A stretch of 41,365 bases of DNA from Gemmatimonadota bacterium (GTDB lineage: Bacteria > Gemmatimonadota > Gemmatimonadetes > Longimicrobiales > Longimicrobiaceae): assembly GCA_031260285.1 (NCBI GenBank), contig JAIRKD010000075.1, positions 1 through 41,365 of the forward strand. Direction: 5' to 3'. This document shows positions 24,236 through 31,739 of this stretch, one piece after another. A model generated the notes under the pieces. The model was given only the letters and a program-made list of their open reading frames with translations, had not been told where the DNA came from and did no database searches. Position 1 is the stretch's first letter; each line of letters begins with the position of its first letter. The translations under genes were made by a program, and so were the position numbers.

Positions 24236-25678
24236 CTACGTCCGTGACCGGGGAGTAGAAGACCGTGCCGGTTGAGACAGGTCGTGGAAGACAACCGTGT
24301 CCTCCTCAACCTGCCATTCCTCCCGGGGCCAGAGCTCGAAGGTGCCGGGAACCACAACCGGACGGATCTCCTGCATCGACGCAATCAGGAGGAAGTTCTG
24401 CGCATCGGGGAAGTCCTGCCCCCGGTGAGTCCAGAGCTCCACAAAGGGGAAGACATCCGCAAAGGTGCGCACAACCGACCAGAACCGTACCGCCGACTTC
24501 CCGGCAAGCGTTCCGATCAGATTCATCCCCATAACTCCGCCCGGCCGCAGGATCCCCGCGATAAGCAGGGCGGCGTCACGGGTGACCAGCGGGTAGGGAG
24601 TGATCTCGCTCCCGCCGTAGACATCCATGAACACCCGGTCGAATGAAGCGGGCTCAGCGGTCTCCAGAAACGCCCGGGCGTCACCATGAACCGTACGGAT
24701 CCCCAGGTGCGGCTTCAGTCCGAAGAACCGTTGCGCAAGACGGGTTGCCTCGGGGTCCAGCTCAACCACGCAGACCTCCGCGGAGGCATCACGCTCCGCG
24801 ATCCGGCGCGGGAGTGTATATGCGCCTCCACCCAGGAACAGATAGGCCGCGCCCGCGGGAGTACTCGAAACCAGCCACTGCTCCGCCGCGGCCACATACG
24901 CCAGCGTTGGCGTCCCCCCGCGAACCAGCTCCCCTGACTCCTGTTCATCGTTGAGGTACAGCCTGCGCTCCGGCTGGCGCTCTCCGGGATAGTCCACCTC
25001 AGTCACCGTCCAGACGCCAAGTGGAGAGCCAACCTCGGCGAGCTGGGTCTCGTAAGAGCGGCTCATGGCCGGCACCCGAAGCAGAAACGGGAGCAGGAGA
25101 GAGAACGTCGCGAGGATCATCACCGACCCCCGGTTCCATTCATCGGGAATGGCCAGGACCATAACCAGAATCGCTGCGGCAAACCCCACCAGGAATGCGG
25201 GCATGAAGAGCCCCGTGACAAACCGTTCAAGGTCCGTCGGGTCCTCTCCATCCTCATCCAGATCCCGGGCGGAGGTGATGAGCCGGACTGGAATGCGGCC
25301 CAGTGCATAGGCAGGTGCCGCGACCCCCAGAAGCAGACCGCCGATCTTCCAGGGGATGGAGGGGAAGGCGTTGGAGTAGACAGGAGCCAGCGTCCCCCAG
25401 ATCGCCGCCAGGGCGGTCAGTGAACTGGCGAGAAGCCAGCGATCCCGGAGTGGAGGAAGCACATCCTCCGTATCAGGGTCGCTTGCCCAGAGCCCGATCG
25501 CAAAGGCCAGTATGGAGACAGCGGCGACAACCACCCACCCCCGAAGAGAGGTGGAGATATCCAGCGTGATGGAGCCGCCGACGATGAGCGTGATCCCCCA
25601 CGCCCAGCCGGCGATGCCTGTATGCACCGCAATTGTCCTTCTCGCCCGGTCTTCCGGTAGTGATCCCTGAATGTCCAT
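24236..25678 (-). CDS. Membrane protein with spermidine-synthase-like domain
   Basis: The 480-residue protein has an N-terminal membrane half with about six helices (roughly 22-40, 48-66, 83-100, 112-130, 155-178, 186-203) and a C-terminal aminopropyltransferase/methyltransferase fold. In the latter YLFLGGGAYTLPR (279-291) is the SAM-binding glycine loop, VCVVELDPEAT (302-312) the acidic strand end, VHGDARAFL (330-338) and FDRVFMDVYGG (346-356) the catalytic-side motifs. Such fused proteins are common but uncharacterised; aminopropyl transfer to a polyamine is one possibility, and methyl transfer another. Start ATG 25678 is the only sensible one. It is transcribed alone and is convergent with the preceding plus-strand genes. 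Confidence 0.8.
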   Translation of the reverse strand: MDIQGSLPEDRARRTIAVHTGIAGWAWGITLIVGGSITLDISTSLRGWVVVAAVSILAFAIGLWASDPDTEDVLPPLRDRWLLASSLTALAAIWGTLAPVYSNAFPSIPWKIGGLLLGVAAPAYALGRIPVRLITSARDLDEDGEDPTDLERFVTGLFMPAFLVGFAAAILVMVLAIPDEWNRGSVMILATFSLLLPFLLRVPAMSRSYETQLAEVGSPLGVWTVTEVDYPGERQPERRLYLNDEQESGELVRGGTPTLAYVAAAEQWLVSSTPAGAAYLFLGGGAYTLPRRIAERDASAEVCVVELDPEATRLAQRFFGLKPHLGIRTVHGDARAFLETAEPASFDRVFMDVYGGSEITPYPLVTRDAALLIAGILRPGGVMGMNLIGTLAGKSAVRFWSVVRTFADVFPFVELWTHRGQDFPDAQNFLLIASMQEIRPVVVPGTFELWPREEWQVEEDTVVFHDLSQPARSSTPRSRT

Positions 25679-26052
25679 GTTTACGCCGCTGGCTTATCCT
25701 TCCATGCCGCCTCATATACATGGCGGCTCTCTTCAGTCTGGTCCGGTTCCGGTCCGGAGTGCGCCGGATGGTGCTCCAGCCCGGATCCGGTTCTGATCTG
25801 ATCCGGTGAATTCCGGGTACTGAACCGGATATCTTTCCCGATTCCGTTCCCGGGATTGCTCCGGAGATTGCTCCGGATATATCGGGAGAGGATGGCCGGC
25901 TACTTGCTCCGCCGGGGCATCGGTCTCAAAGTACAGTCTGCCGGAACACGCTGCCCGGTTATCGGGAGCGGAACCGGATGAATCGCGCCGGTCCGCCGGC
26001 ATCGCCCCTGGGCGCGCTCCGGAGAGAGACGCCTGTTCCTCAACGTCTGATC
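25679..26052. other. Divergent intergenic region with CCGG-rich short repeats
   Basis: These 374 bp separate two divergent genes. About a dozen CCGG-centred words (TCCGGTT, GTCCGGA, ATCCGGT, ACCGGAT) occur in 25735-25980, and GATTGCTCCGGA is repeated exactly in tandem (25854-25865 and 25866-25877). No gene or clear promoter was recognised. Confidence 0.5.
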
Positions 26053-27039
26053 ATGCTCAGCCGAAGATTTGCACGGAGCATTCCGCTCCTGATTGTAGCG
26101 GCGCTCCCGGGGTGCGACAACGTGATCTGGGGTGGATCGGATATCCAGATTGTGCCGCCACCCCCTCCGCAGTCCGCCTTCCGGATCGAGACGGACGTTC
26201 GCGCATTCAGTGAGTTCGGCCTTCCCACCGCTCCGGTGGTCTTCCACCTCACCGAACACGACGGCTCCGCGCTCCTGGTGCCGATCGGCGAACTCGGAGC
26301 GGAGGGCATCCGTCCCCTGCGCCGTCCTTCGGATGTTTCGCCGGAAGCGTTTGCGGCCCGCTTCCGGGAGACAGTGGTCCCCGTGGGCGGCCAGTTCTCC
26401 GTCTTCCGCCGTGGCGCCCGGGTTGGCACCTTCACCGCCACCGGCGAAGGACCGATTTCCCGCTGCGGGATCCCGACAGTGACAGGAACGACAACCGTGG
26501 TTGCCGCTGCGGTCGGGTCGTCGGACTATCTGGCCTTCCGGGAGGGGCTCGCTCCCACGGTGCGCGGGGAGTATTCACCCCCCCAGATCACCGGGTCGAT
26601 CCGGACCTACGCCTCGATTGTGGCAGAGCGTCTGATCCTCCAGTCGGGACTCCCCAGACCCCGGAGCTGGCCCGGCGCGCAGCGCGACCTCCAGGCGATC
26701 GAGATCATGCCCGGCGGGCATCCGGAGATGGCTACAACCTACCTTGTCGGAGATCAGCTGGCTGTCGGGCCCGCGGATCCGGAGGGCTACAGCGTTTTCT
26801 ACATCGCTGACTACGAGACCCAGCGCGGCTATCAGCCGATCTACTCGGAGGTGCGTGACTACCGGAAAGTGTCCCCCGCGGCTCCCCGGTTTGTTGATTA
26901 CGTTGATATGGACAGCGATGACTCCCCCGAGGTAGTTGTGGAAGTCTTCGGCCCTACGCAGTCCTGGTACGATATCATCAGCAAGCGCGACGGAAACTGG
27001 GTGAAGGTGCTGGAAGGGTCAGCCTGCGGGGAAGGGTGA
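26053..27039 (+). CDS. Lipoprotein of unknown function
   Basis: From ATG 26053 the product (328 residues) starts MLSRRFARSIPLLIVAALPGC, a good lipoprotein signal with Cys21; an upstream in-frame ATG 25978 would bury it. The mature part opens with a run of prolines (VPPPPPPQS) and is predicted beta-rich. Near the C-terminus VDYVDMDSDDSPEVVVEVFG resembles an FG-GAP/VCBS-type calcium-binding loop (DMDSDDSPE), as in proteins that report on integrin-like propeller repeats, but only one copy is visible. No enzyme motif seen. It stands alone on the plus strand, and the TGAAGGAA repeat begins five bases after its stop. Confidence 0.75.
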   Translation: MLSRRFARSIPLLIVAALPGCDNVIWGGSDIQIVPPPPPQSAFRIETDVRAFSEFGLPTAPVVFHLTEHDGSALLVPIGELGAEGIRPLRRPSDVSPEAFAARFRETVVPVGGQFSVFRRGARVGTFTATGEGPISRCGIPTVTGTTTVVAAAVGSSDYLAFREGLAPTVRGEYSPPQITGSIRTYASIVAERLILQSGLPRPRSWPGAQRDLQAIEIMPGGHPEMATTYLVGDQLAVGPADPEGYSVFYIADYETQRGYQPIYSEVRDYRKVSPAAPRFVDYVDMDSDDSPEVVVEVFGPTQSWYDIISKRDGNWVKVLEGSACGEG

Positions 27040-27044
27040 GCTGG

Positions 27045-27108
27045 TGAAGGAATGAAGGAATGAAGGAATGAAGGAATGAAGGAATGAAGGAATGAAGGAA
27101 TGAAGGAA
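27045..27108. repeat. Eight exact TGAAGGAA tandem units
   Basis: The octamer TGAAGGAA is repeated exactly eight times (64 bp) and then breaks into CGGGG. It lies between the convergent lipoprotein and cyclo-ligase genes. The period is not a multiple of three and no gene crosses it. The perfect identity of all units points to recent slippage. Confidence 0.95.
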
Positions 27109-27174
27109 CGGGGATGGTCGGAGGTCGATGGGAGGTTGAGCCAGCGGAGAGAGACGGGGGGCGGGGATGGCGTC

Positions 27175-27798
27175 TCAGCTGAACATCCGCACGCCGTTCT
27201 CTGTGACAACCGCGTCCAGCGACACATCCCATGAGTCGACCGGGATCACCGGCATCTGCTGGATTCCGAAGAAGAGACCGACCCGGAACGGCTGTTTCCC
27301 GGGAAGCGCAAAGAGACGATCGTAGTATCCCGCGCCACGCCCCAGACGGTGACCGGTGTCGTCCCAGGCCAGGCCGGGGACAAAAATGACGTCAATCGCG
27401 GCAAGGGGAGTCAGCGGGCATTCTTCGGAGGGCTCACGGATTCCCCCGAAGCCGGGGAGGAGCAGTTCGGGGGTCTCCACGCTGTGCAGTGACATCGCCC
27501 GGGTTTCGGGAAGGCATCGAGGGTAGACAACCTGGATCCCCCGGCGCCGTGCCTCATCCGCGATTGTGTCCGTCGGCACCTCTGCGGGCAGTGACGCAAA
27601 GAGCAGAATCGAGCGGGCGGTGGCTACCGCGGGGATCGTCCAGATCTGTTCCGCGATCCGGGTGGAAGCAACCTCCCGGAGTTTATCGGTCAGGAGCTGA
27701 AGACGGGCACGTACTTCCGCGCGGATCTCCGCCTTCTCCTTCGTCAGCCCGCTTCCATTCCCGGTGGTTGCATCTGCCATCGTCGGATCAGTCAACAT
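27175..27798 (-). CDS. 5-formyltetrahydrofolate cyclo-ligase
   Basis: This cytosolic folate enzyme converts 5-formyl-THF to 5,10-methenyl-THF with ATP. The 207 residues show the N-terminal LTKEKAEIRAEVRARL helix, LLFASLPAEVPTDTI, FGGIREPSEE, and the family signature VPGLAWDDTGHRLGRGAGYYDRLF (read in two parts, about 146-169). ATG 27798 overlaps the end of psuG; ATG 27780 is another possible start six codons later. The last gene of a coupled minus-strand cluster, it is followed by the tandem repeat region. Confidence 0.9.
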   Translation of the reverse strand: MLTDPTMADATTGNGSGLTKEKAEIRAEVRARLQLLTDKLREVASTRIAEQIWTIPAVATARSILLFASLPAEVPTDTIADEARRRGIQVVYPRCLPETRAMSLHSVETPELLLPGFGGIREPSEECPLTPLAAIDVIFVPGLAWDDTGHRLGRGAGYYDRLFALPGKQPFRVGLFFGIQQMPVIPVDSWDVSLDAVVTENGVRMFS

Positions 27799-28760
27799 TC
27801 CCTCGCGGACCTCTGCGCGCGCTCCGGCTGGTCCGGTCCGGCCAGCGCAACCGCAACCTCCGTCGCCACCCGCACATTGTTCCGCAGAAGGGCGATATTT
27901 GCCGAGAGCGTTGCTCCCCCGGTTGCGGCTGTCAGCTCCCGGAGCAGAAAGGGTGTGAGCTGCTTTCCGCGCACACCACTTGTGCGGGCGGTCGAAATGG
28001 CGAGATCAATCGCTTCTTTCACCTCGCTGGCGGGAAGCTCCTCCTCCAGGGGAACCGGCGCGCAGAGCAGCAGTCCTCCCGGGATGCCGGTGGACCGGAG
28101 CGCTCTCCAGACTTCCGCCACCTCATCGGCGGATTCAACCGGCGCGTCCACCCGCTCCCCCGTCTCCCGCGAGTAGAACCCCGGGAATACATCGGTCTGC
28201 CAGCCGAGCACCGGAATGGCAAGCGTTTCGAGCGCCTCCCGGGTCGCGGGAATGTCGAGGATGGCCTTCGCTCCCGCGCAGACCACGAGAATCCGGGTGC
28301 GGGTGAGCTCCGTAAGATCCGGAGATACGTCCCGGGGCTCCCCGCGATGGACACCTCCGATACCACCCGTCGCAAACACCGTAATTCCCGCGGCGGCTGC
28401 GAGGAATGAGGTTGCAGCGACAGTTGTGGCGCCCGTGAGGCCTCCGGCCACCGCGATCGGGATCTCCCGGGTGGAGAGCTTCCGGACGTCCTCACTGGTC
28501 GCGATGCGTTCCAGCTCCGCCTCGCTGAGCCCGATCCGGGGTTCTCCATCAATCACTGCAATGGTTGCGGGCACCCCGCCACCTGCCCGCACCAGGGCTT
28601 CCAGCTCCCGCCCAACCTCCAGATTCCGGGGACGCGGCAGTCCATGCGCCAGTACGGTGGACTCCAGAGCCACCACCGGATACCCGCCAGCAAGCGCGGC
28701 TTCAACCTCAGGGGAAATGCGCAGGGCCTTCGGGTCTGCTTCCATGGCGTCTGCTTTCAT
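27792..28760 (-). CDS. psuG: Pseudouridine-5'-phosphate glycosidase
   Basis: It reversibly cleaves pseudouridine 5'-phosphate to uracil and ribose 5-phosphate, the second step of pseudouridine breakdown. The 322 residues include ALESTVLAHGLPRPRNLE near the start, GVPATIAVIDGEPRIGL, the KLSTREIPIAVAGGLTGATT segment, FATGGIGGVHRG, and GWQTDVFPGFYSRETG, all diagnostic of PsuG. No PsuK kinase is next to it. It lies immediately after the trmJ-like gene and its stop overlaps the cyclo-ligase start, so RNA modification, modified-nucleoside recycling and folate genes are physically coupled here. Confidence 0.93.
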   Translation of the reverse strand: MKADAMEADPKALRISPEVEAALAGGYPVVALESTVLAHGLPRPRNLEVGRELEALVRAGGGVPATIAVIDGEPRIGLSEAELERIATSEDVRKLSTREIPIAVAGGLTGATTVAATSFLAAAAGITVFATGGIGGVHRGEPRDVSPDLTELTRTRILVVCAGAKAILDIPATREALETLAIPVLGWQTDVFPGFYSRETGERVDAPVESADEVAEVWRALRSTGIPGGLLLCAPVPLEEELPASEVKEAIDLAISTARTSGVRGKQLTPFLLRELTAATGGATLSANIALLRNNVRVATEVAVALAGPDQPERAQRSAREC

Positions 28761-28768
28761 GGCTTTCC

Positions 28769-29632
28769 TCAGCCCCCGCTGACCAGCGGCGCTCCGGCCG
28801 GATCATCACTCTGCGCGTCCCCGGTATCCCCGGTGTTCCTGGCATCCCCTGCATCTTCAGGCTGTTTTTCCTCGATCCGCCCGATGTACTTCACGATCTC
28901 GATGGAGATCGCGCGCAGGAAGCTGGCCTCCCGATTGTCCAGATCAGCCCGGTGGGCAACCTCGCGCAGGGTGCGCATCACACTGTTGGTGTCACGCGTC
29001 TTGAAGAAATCAACCGCATGCAGCGCCGTCTCCGTATCCGCGAACATGCGTTCGATCAGCTGAACTGTCGCTGGTGGCGCATCACGTCTCGGGCGCTTGA
29101 ACTCCTGGGGGGCACCGGATGCCGCGGCCATCCAGAGCTCATAAGCGATGACCAGCACCGCCTGCGCCAGGTTCAGCGATTTGTGGTCGGGGTTGGTGGG
29201 GATGGTGATCGACCGGTGACAGAGGTCGAGCGCGGAGTTCGGCAGGCCCGCATCCTCCCGGCCGAAGAGAACCGCCACCGGCGCGCCTTCGGGGCTCGTT
29301 TCCGCCCGGTCCAGCAGTTCACCCGCGATATCCCGGGGACCGGACATCGCGCGTTTTGCGCGCCGCCCCCGTGCGGTCATCGCCACAACATACGAGCAGT
29401 CCGCCAGCGCGGATTCGAGGTCGTCAAACAGCTCCGCGGCCGCGACAAGATCCCCGGTGTCGTGCGCGATCCCCTCGATCCGCCAGGCATCCCATGCAGC
29501 CGGAGATACCAGGCGGAGCCGGTGCAGCCCGAAGTTCTTCATCGCCCGGATCGTGGCGGCGATATTTACCAGGTCCTGGGTTTCCCAGAGAACAATGACG
29601 ATCCGGTCCAGTACATCCCGCCGTTCACTCAA
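28769..29632 (-). CDS. TrmJ-like SPOUT RNA methyltransferase
   Basis: A 287-residue SpoU/TrmH-type enzyme that 2'-O-methylates RNA; TrmJ acts on position 32 of tRNA. The three SPOUT motifs are visible: N23 in NIAATIRAMKNFG (motif 1), VAVLFGREDAGLPN (119-132, motif 2) and IPTNPDHKSLNLAQAV (144-159, motif 3), forming the trefoil knot. A C-terminal helical extension follows (LREVAHRADLDNREASFLRA), as in TrmJ. The tail is a low-complexity Gly/Asp/Ala/Thr stretch. Start ATG 29632 overlaps the upstream stop (ATGA). Target nucleotide cannot be read from sequence. Confidence 0.85.
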   Translation of the reverse strand: MSERRDVLDRIVIVLWETQDLVNIAATIRAMKNFGLHRLRLVSPAAWDAWRIEGIAHDTGDLVAAAELFDDLESALADCSYVVAMTARGRRAKRAMSGPRDIAGELLDRAETSPEGAPVAVLFGREDAGLPNSALDLCHRSITIPTNPDHKSLNLAQAVLVIAYELWMAAASGAPQEFKRPRRDAPPATVQLIERMFADTETALHAVDFFKTRDTNSVMRTLREVAHRADLDNREASFLRAISIEIVKYIGRIEEKQPEDAGDARNTGDTGDAQSDDPAGAPLVSGG

Positions 29633-30123
29633 TCGAGAGGGCGCTCCTCCCGCTCGCCGGAATCGTTCCGCGCGGAGAGCCGGCCGAGAAGCACCCGGGC
29701 GGCACGCACATCATGTCCGACATCGATGAACAGCACAGTCAGATCGCCAACCCCCCAGAGAATCGCGGCCAGCACCACGCCACGGATCACCTCCGCAAAA
29801 AGCGGAAGAACCGCCCCTACACCCTCCAGCGCGACCCCGGCGATCACTTCAGCGGTCAGCGCCACAACCACAACCATCGCCGCGATCTTGAAGAGCCGGG
29901 CCACATACTGAAGGGCGAAGTAGGGCTCAACATCATCCGCCCGGATCGCTTCAGCGCGGCCGTCGTTCCGGTCATCTCCGTCTGCGGAGGACGGCGGGTC
30001 GGCCCGTCCCGCCCGGACAACCCGCGGGGCCTGCCCGACGGGATCTCCCGTCACCAGGGGTTCATTCTGCCGCGATACTTCTTCTTCCGGTCCCCCGGAG
30101 CCGCTCCGGTCGGCGTTTTCCAT
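29629..30123 (-). CDS. Small membrane protein of unknown function
   Basis: From ATG 30123 (GGAAAG just upstream) the 164-residue product has an acidic, Gly/Asp/Arg-rich disordered N-terminus to about residue 75, then two hydrophobic helices (about IAAMVVVVALTAEVIAGVAL and VIRGVVLAAILWGVGDLTVLF), and a charged C-terminus. No family recognised, but the layout is like small two-helix membrane proteins. Its stop overlaps the trmJ-like start by four bases, so it heads that operon. The upstream in-frame extension to 30222 looks random and lacks a ribosome site. Confidence 0.65.
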   Translation of the reverse strand: MENADRSGSGGPEEEVSRQNEPLVTGDPVGQAPRVVRAGRADPPSSADGDDRNDGRAEAIRADDVEPYFALQYVARLFKIAAMVVVVALTAEVIAGVALEGVGAVLPLFAEVIRGVVLAAILWGVGDLTVLFIDVGHDVRAARVLLGRLSARNDSGEREERPLD

Positions 30124-30257
30124 GTCTTTCCGCTGGTCTGGTGAAATCCCGTTCAATGTATCGAGTCGCTGATGTCCGCAAGAAGAAGGCTGGCGCGGGA
30201 TGGATCCCCCGCGGGCTGTCATTCGACTGTGCTTTTCAGCACGTCCTTATCAACGGA

Positions 30258-31418
30258 TCAGCGGACTTCCTGTCCCGCAGCCATCGCCGTGATCCGCTGT
30301 CCTCCGCGTCTGTACTCCTTCTCCGCGGAGAGCAGTGCATCCCAACCTGCGCGGCCCTCCGGCCCCAGCACGCCGTTATGCATCCGGCGGGTTGGCCAGG
30401 GCGCTATACCGTCATCAATCGGGCCGGAATAAAGTGCCATGGTAGCATTGACAATCGACCGTGTGGCCCGTGTCCGCGCGGCTTCATCGATCCGTGCGAG
30501 AGAGACAACCACCCGCAGCGCTCCGCGTGAAAATACGTCCGCGAGAAAGGTATCGTACTCCCACGAAAGCGTCCGGTTGGCCGGCCGTCCCGCGAGGGAG
30601 AGAAGCCCCCGGAGCGCATCCGCGTCATCCTTCAGCCCACGGGTGATCAGGCGGCTTGCGATCGGTACCCATGCGCCCGTCCGGTCGTTATTCCCCAGGA
30701 GCGTCTCCAGATCACTCAGCAGACGCGCTGTGGGAACACCCGCCAGCGGGTCAGGCGCCTGGGGCCGCGCACCCGGAGCCCGGGCTGGGGGAGGAGGCGC
30801 GGCGTCCAGAGACTCCCCGCCGATGATGACAATCGGTGTGCCGATCTGAACGTTATGGTAGAGCCGCTGCGCAAACCGGTTCTCCAGACGGATACATCCG
30901 TGCGAAACCCGCTGACCCAGCAGCTCCGGCCGATCCGTTCCGTGAATAGCGATCTCCGAACCGAGGTAGACCGCCGCAACTCCGAGCTGACCGGTGAGCT
31001 TCCGGCTCGGATCGTTCTGCGGAGGGACCGCCAGATGGTTTTCGATGAAATACCAGTCCGGCAGATACCAGACGGGCATCTCCTCTTTATAGACCGCCTG
31101 GAAGACGCCGCGCGGGGTTGAGAAGTGCCACTCGGTCTCATCACTCGCCAGCCGGAGTCCTGTGCCTGTACCAACCGGTGCCCGCCAGATCTCGGTGGAA
31201 CCGTGCATGAACCGGAGGATGTTCTCGTCCAGATCAATGATCACGAAGGCGCGCGTGGCGGTATCGACAAAGACCTCCGGCGCAACCGGAATCATCTCCA
31301 TCCCCGAACCGGGCCGAAGCTCCCCGGCGAGAGGCGCGCTGCGAGCCGCCGGACTGCACCCGGCGGCCAGAGCCAGAACGGCCAGCATGCACGCTCTCCA
31401 TGCAGTCAGTCCAGGCAT
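30258..31418 (-). CDS. L,D-transpeptidase (YkuD) lipoprotein
   Basis: This periplasmic enzyme forms 3-3 cross-links in peptidoglycan or attaches proteins to it. ATG 31418 gives a lipoprotein signal MLAVLALAAGC within the first 22 residues; in-frame codons upstream to 31703 are repeat-derived. Of 386 residues, the YkuD domain spans about 60-200 with AIHGTDRPELLG and catalytic SHGCIRLEN (Cys175). A Pro/Ala-rich linker follows (about 205-230), and a helical C-terminal domain of about 150 residues of unknown role. It is alone on the minus strand, 134 bp before the small membrane protein gene. Confidence 0.88.
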   Translation of the reverse strand: MPGLTAWRACMLAVLALAAGCSPAARSAPLAGELRPGSGMEMIPVAPEVFVDTATRAFVIIDLDENILRFMHGSTEIWRAPVGTGTGLRLASDETEWHFSTPRGVFQAVYKEEMPVWYLPDWYFIENHLAVPPQNDPSRKLTGQLGVAAVYLGSEIAIHGTDRPELLGQRVSHGCIRLENRFAQRLYHNVQIGTPIVIIGGESLDAAPPPPARAPGARPQAPDPLAGVPTARLLSDLETLLGNNDRTGAWVPIASRLITRGLKDDADALRGLLSLAGRPANRTLSWEYDTFLADVFSRGALRVVVSLARIDEAARTRATRSIVNATMALYSGPIDDGIAPWPTRRMHNGVLGPEGRAGWDALLSAEKEYRRGGQRITAMAAGQEVR

Positions 31419-31492
31419 GGCACCATCTTCCCGCCTTCGCGCCTTTGCGTGAGATGCGTACACGCTCTCCACGCCAGTCAGCCCGGGCATGG
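31390..31492. repeat. Imperfect direct repeat at the start of the transpeptidase gene
   Basis: 31390-31420 and 31461-31492 are related copies (three substitutions and one indel) that both encode MPGLT on the minus strand. The first contains the start codon of the transpeptidase gene. Between them is the AT-poor word CTTCGCGCCTTTGCGTGAG (31435-31453), which resembles a dispersed repeat I know from several unrelated genomes. Confidence 0.6.
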
Positions 31493-31739
31493 AGTGCCTG
31501 GTGGCTCGTTGTTGTTTGATTTGTCTCATCCCGCATCCCTGATATCCAGACAGATTCAGACCGGCCGATGTCATCTGCCATCTCCCCGCTGTTGTCGCAT
31601 ATCCCGCGTACTTCCCCGACTCCTTCCGGAGGCGCTGCGCGCCAGATGATCCGGGGAAGGATTCCAGCCGAACGGGGCGGATATCCATTCCGGCGGAACC
31701 CATTTCGTAATGAGGATAGACGAGTTTTGTTCCCGCCGC
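31419..31739. other. Gap between the M1 peptidase and transpeptidase genes (321 bp)
   Basis: On the minus strand this carries the leader of the transpeptidase gene, including the direct repeat described at 31390-31492. No other gene or clear promoter was recognised; the in-frame codons upstream of 31418 have random composition. Confidence 0.45.

Noticed and set aside
27045-27108. Tandem repeat as a CRISPR array
   Set aside because: Eight-base units are contiguous with no spacers.
28565-29911. 448-codon plus-strand frame across psuG and trmJ
   Set aside because: Overlaps two well-supported minus-strand genes and lacks protein-like features.
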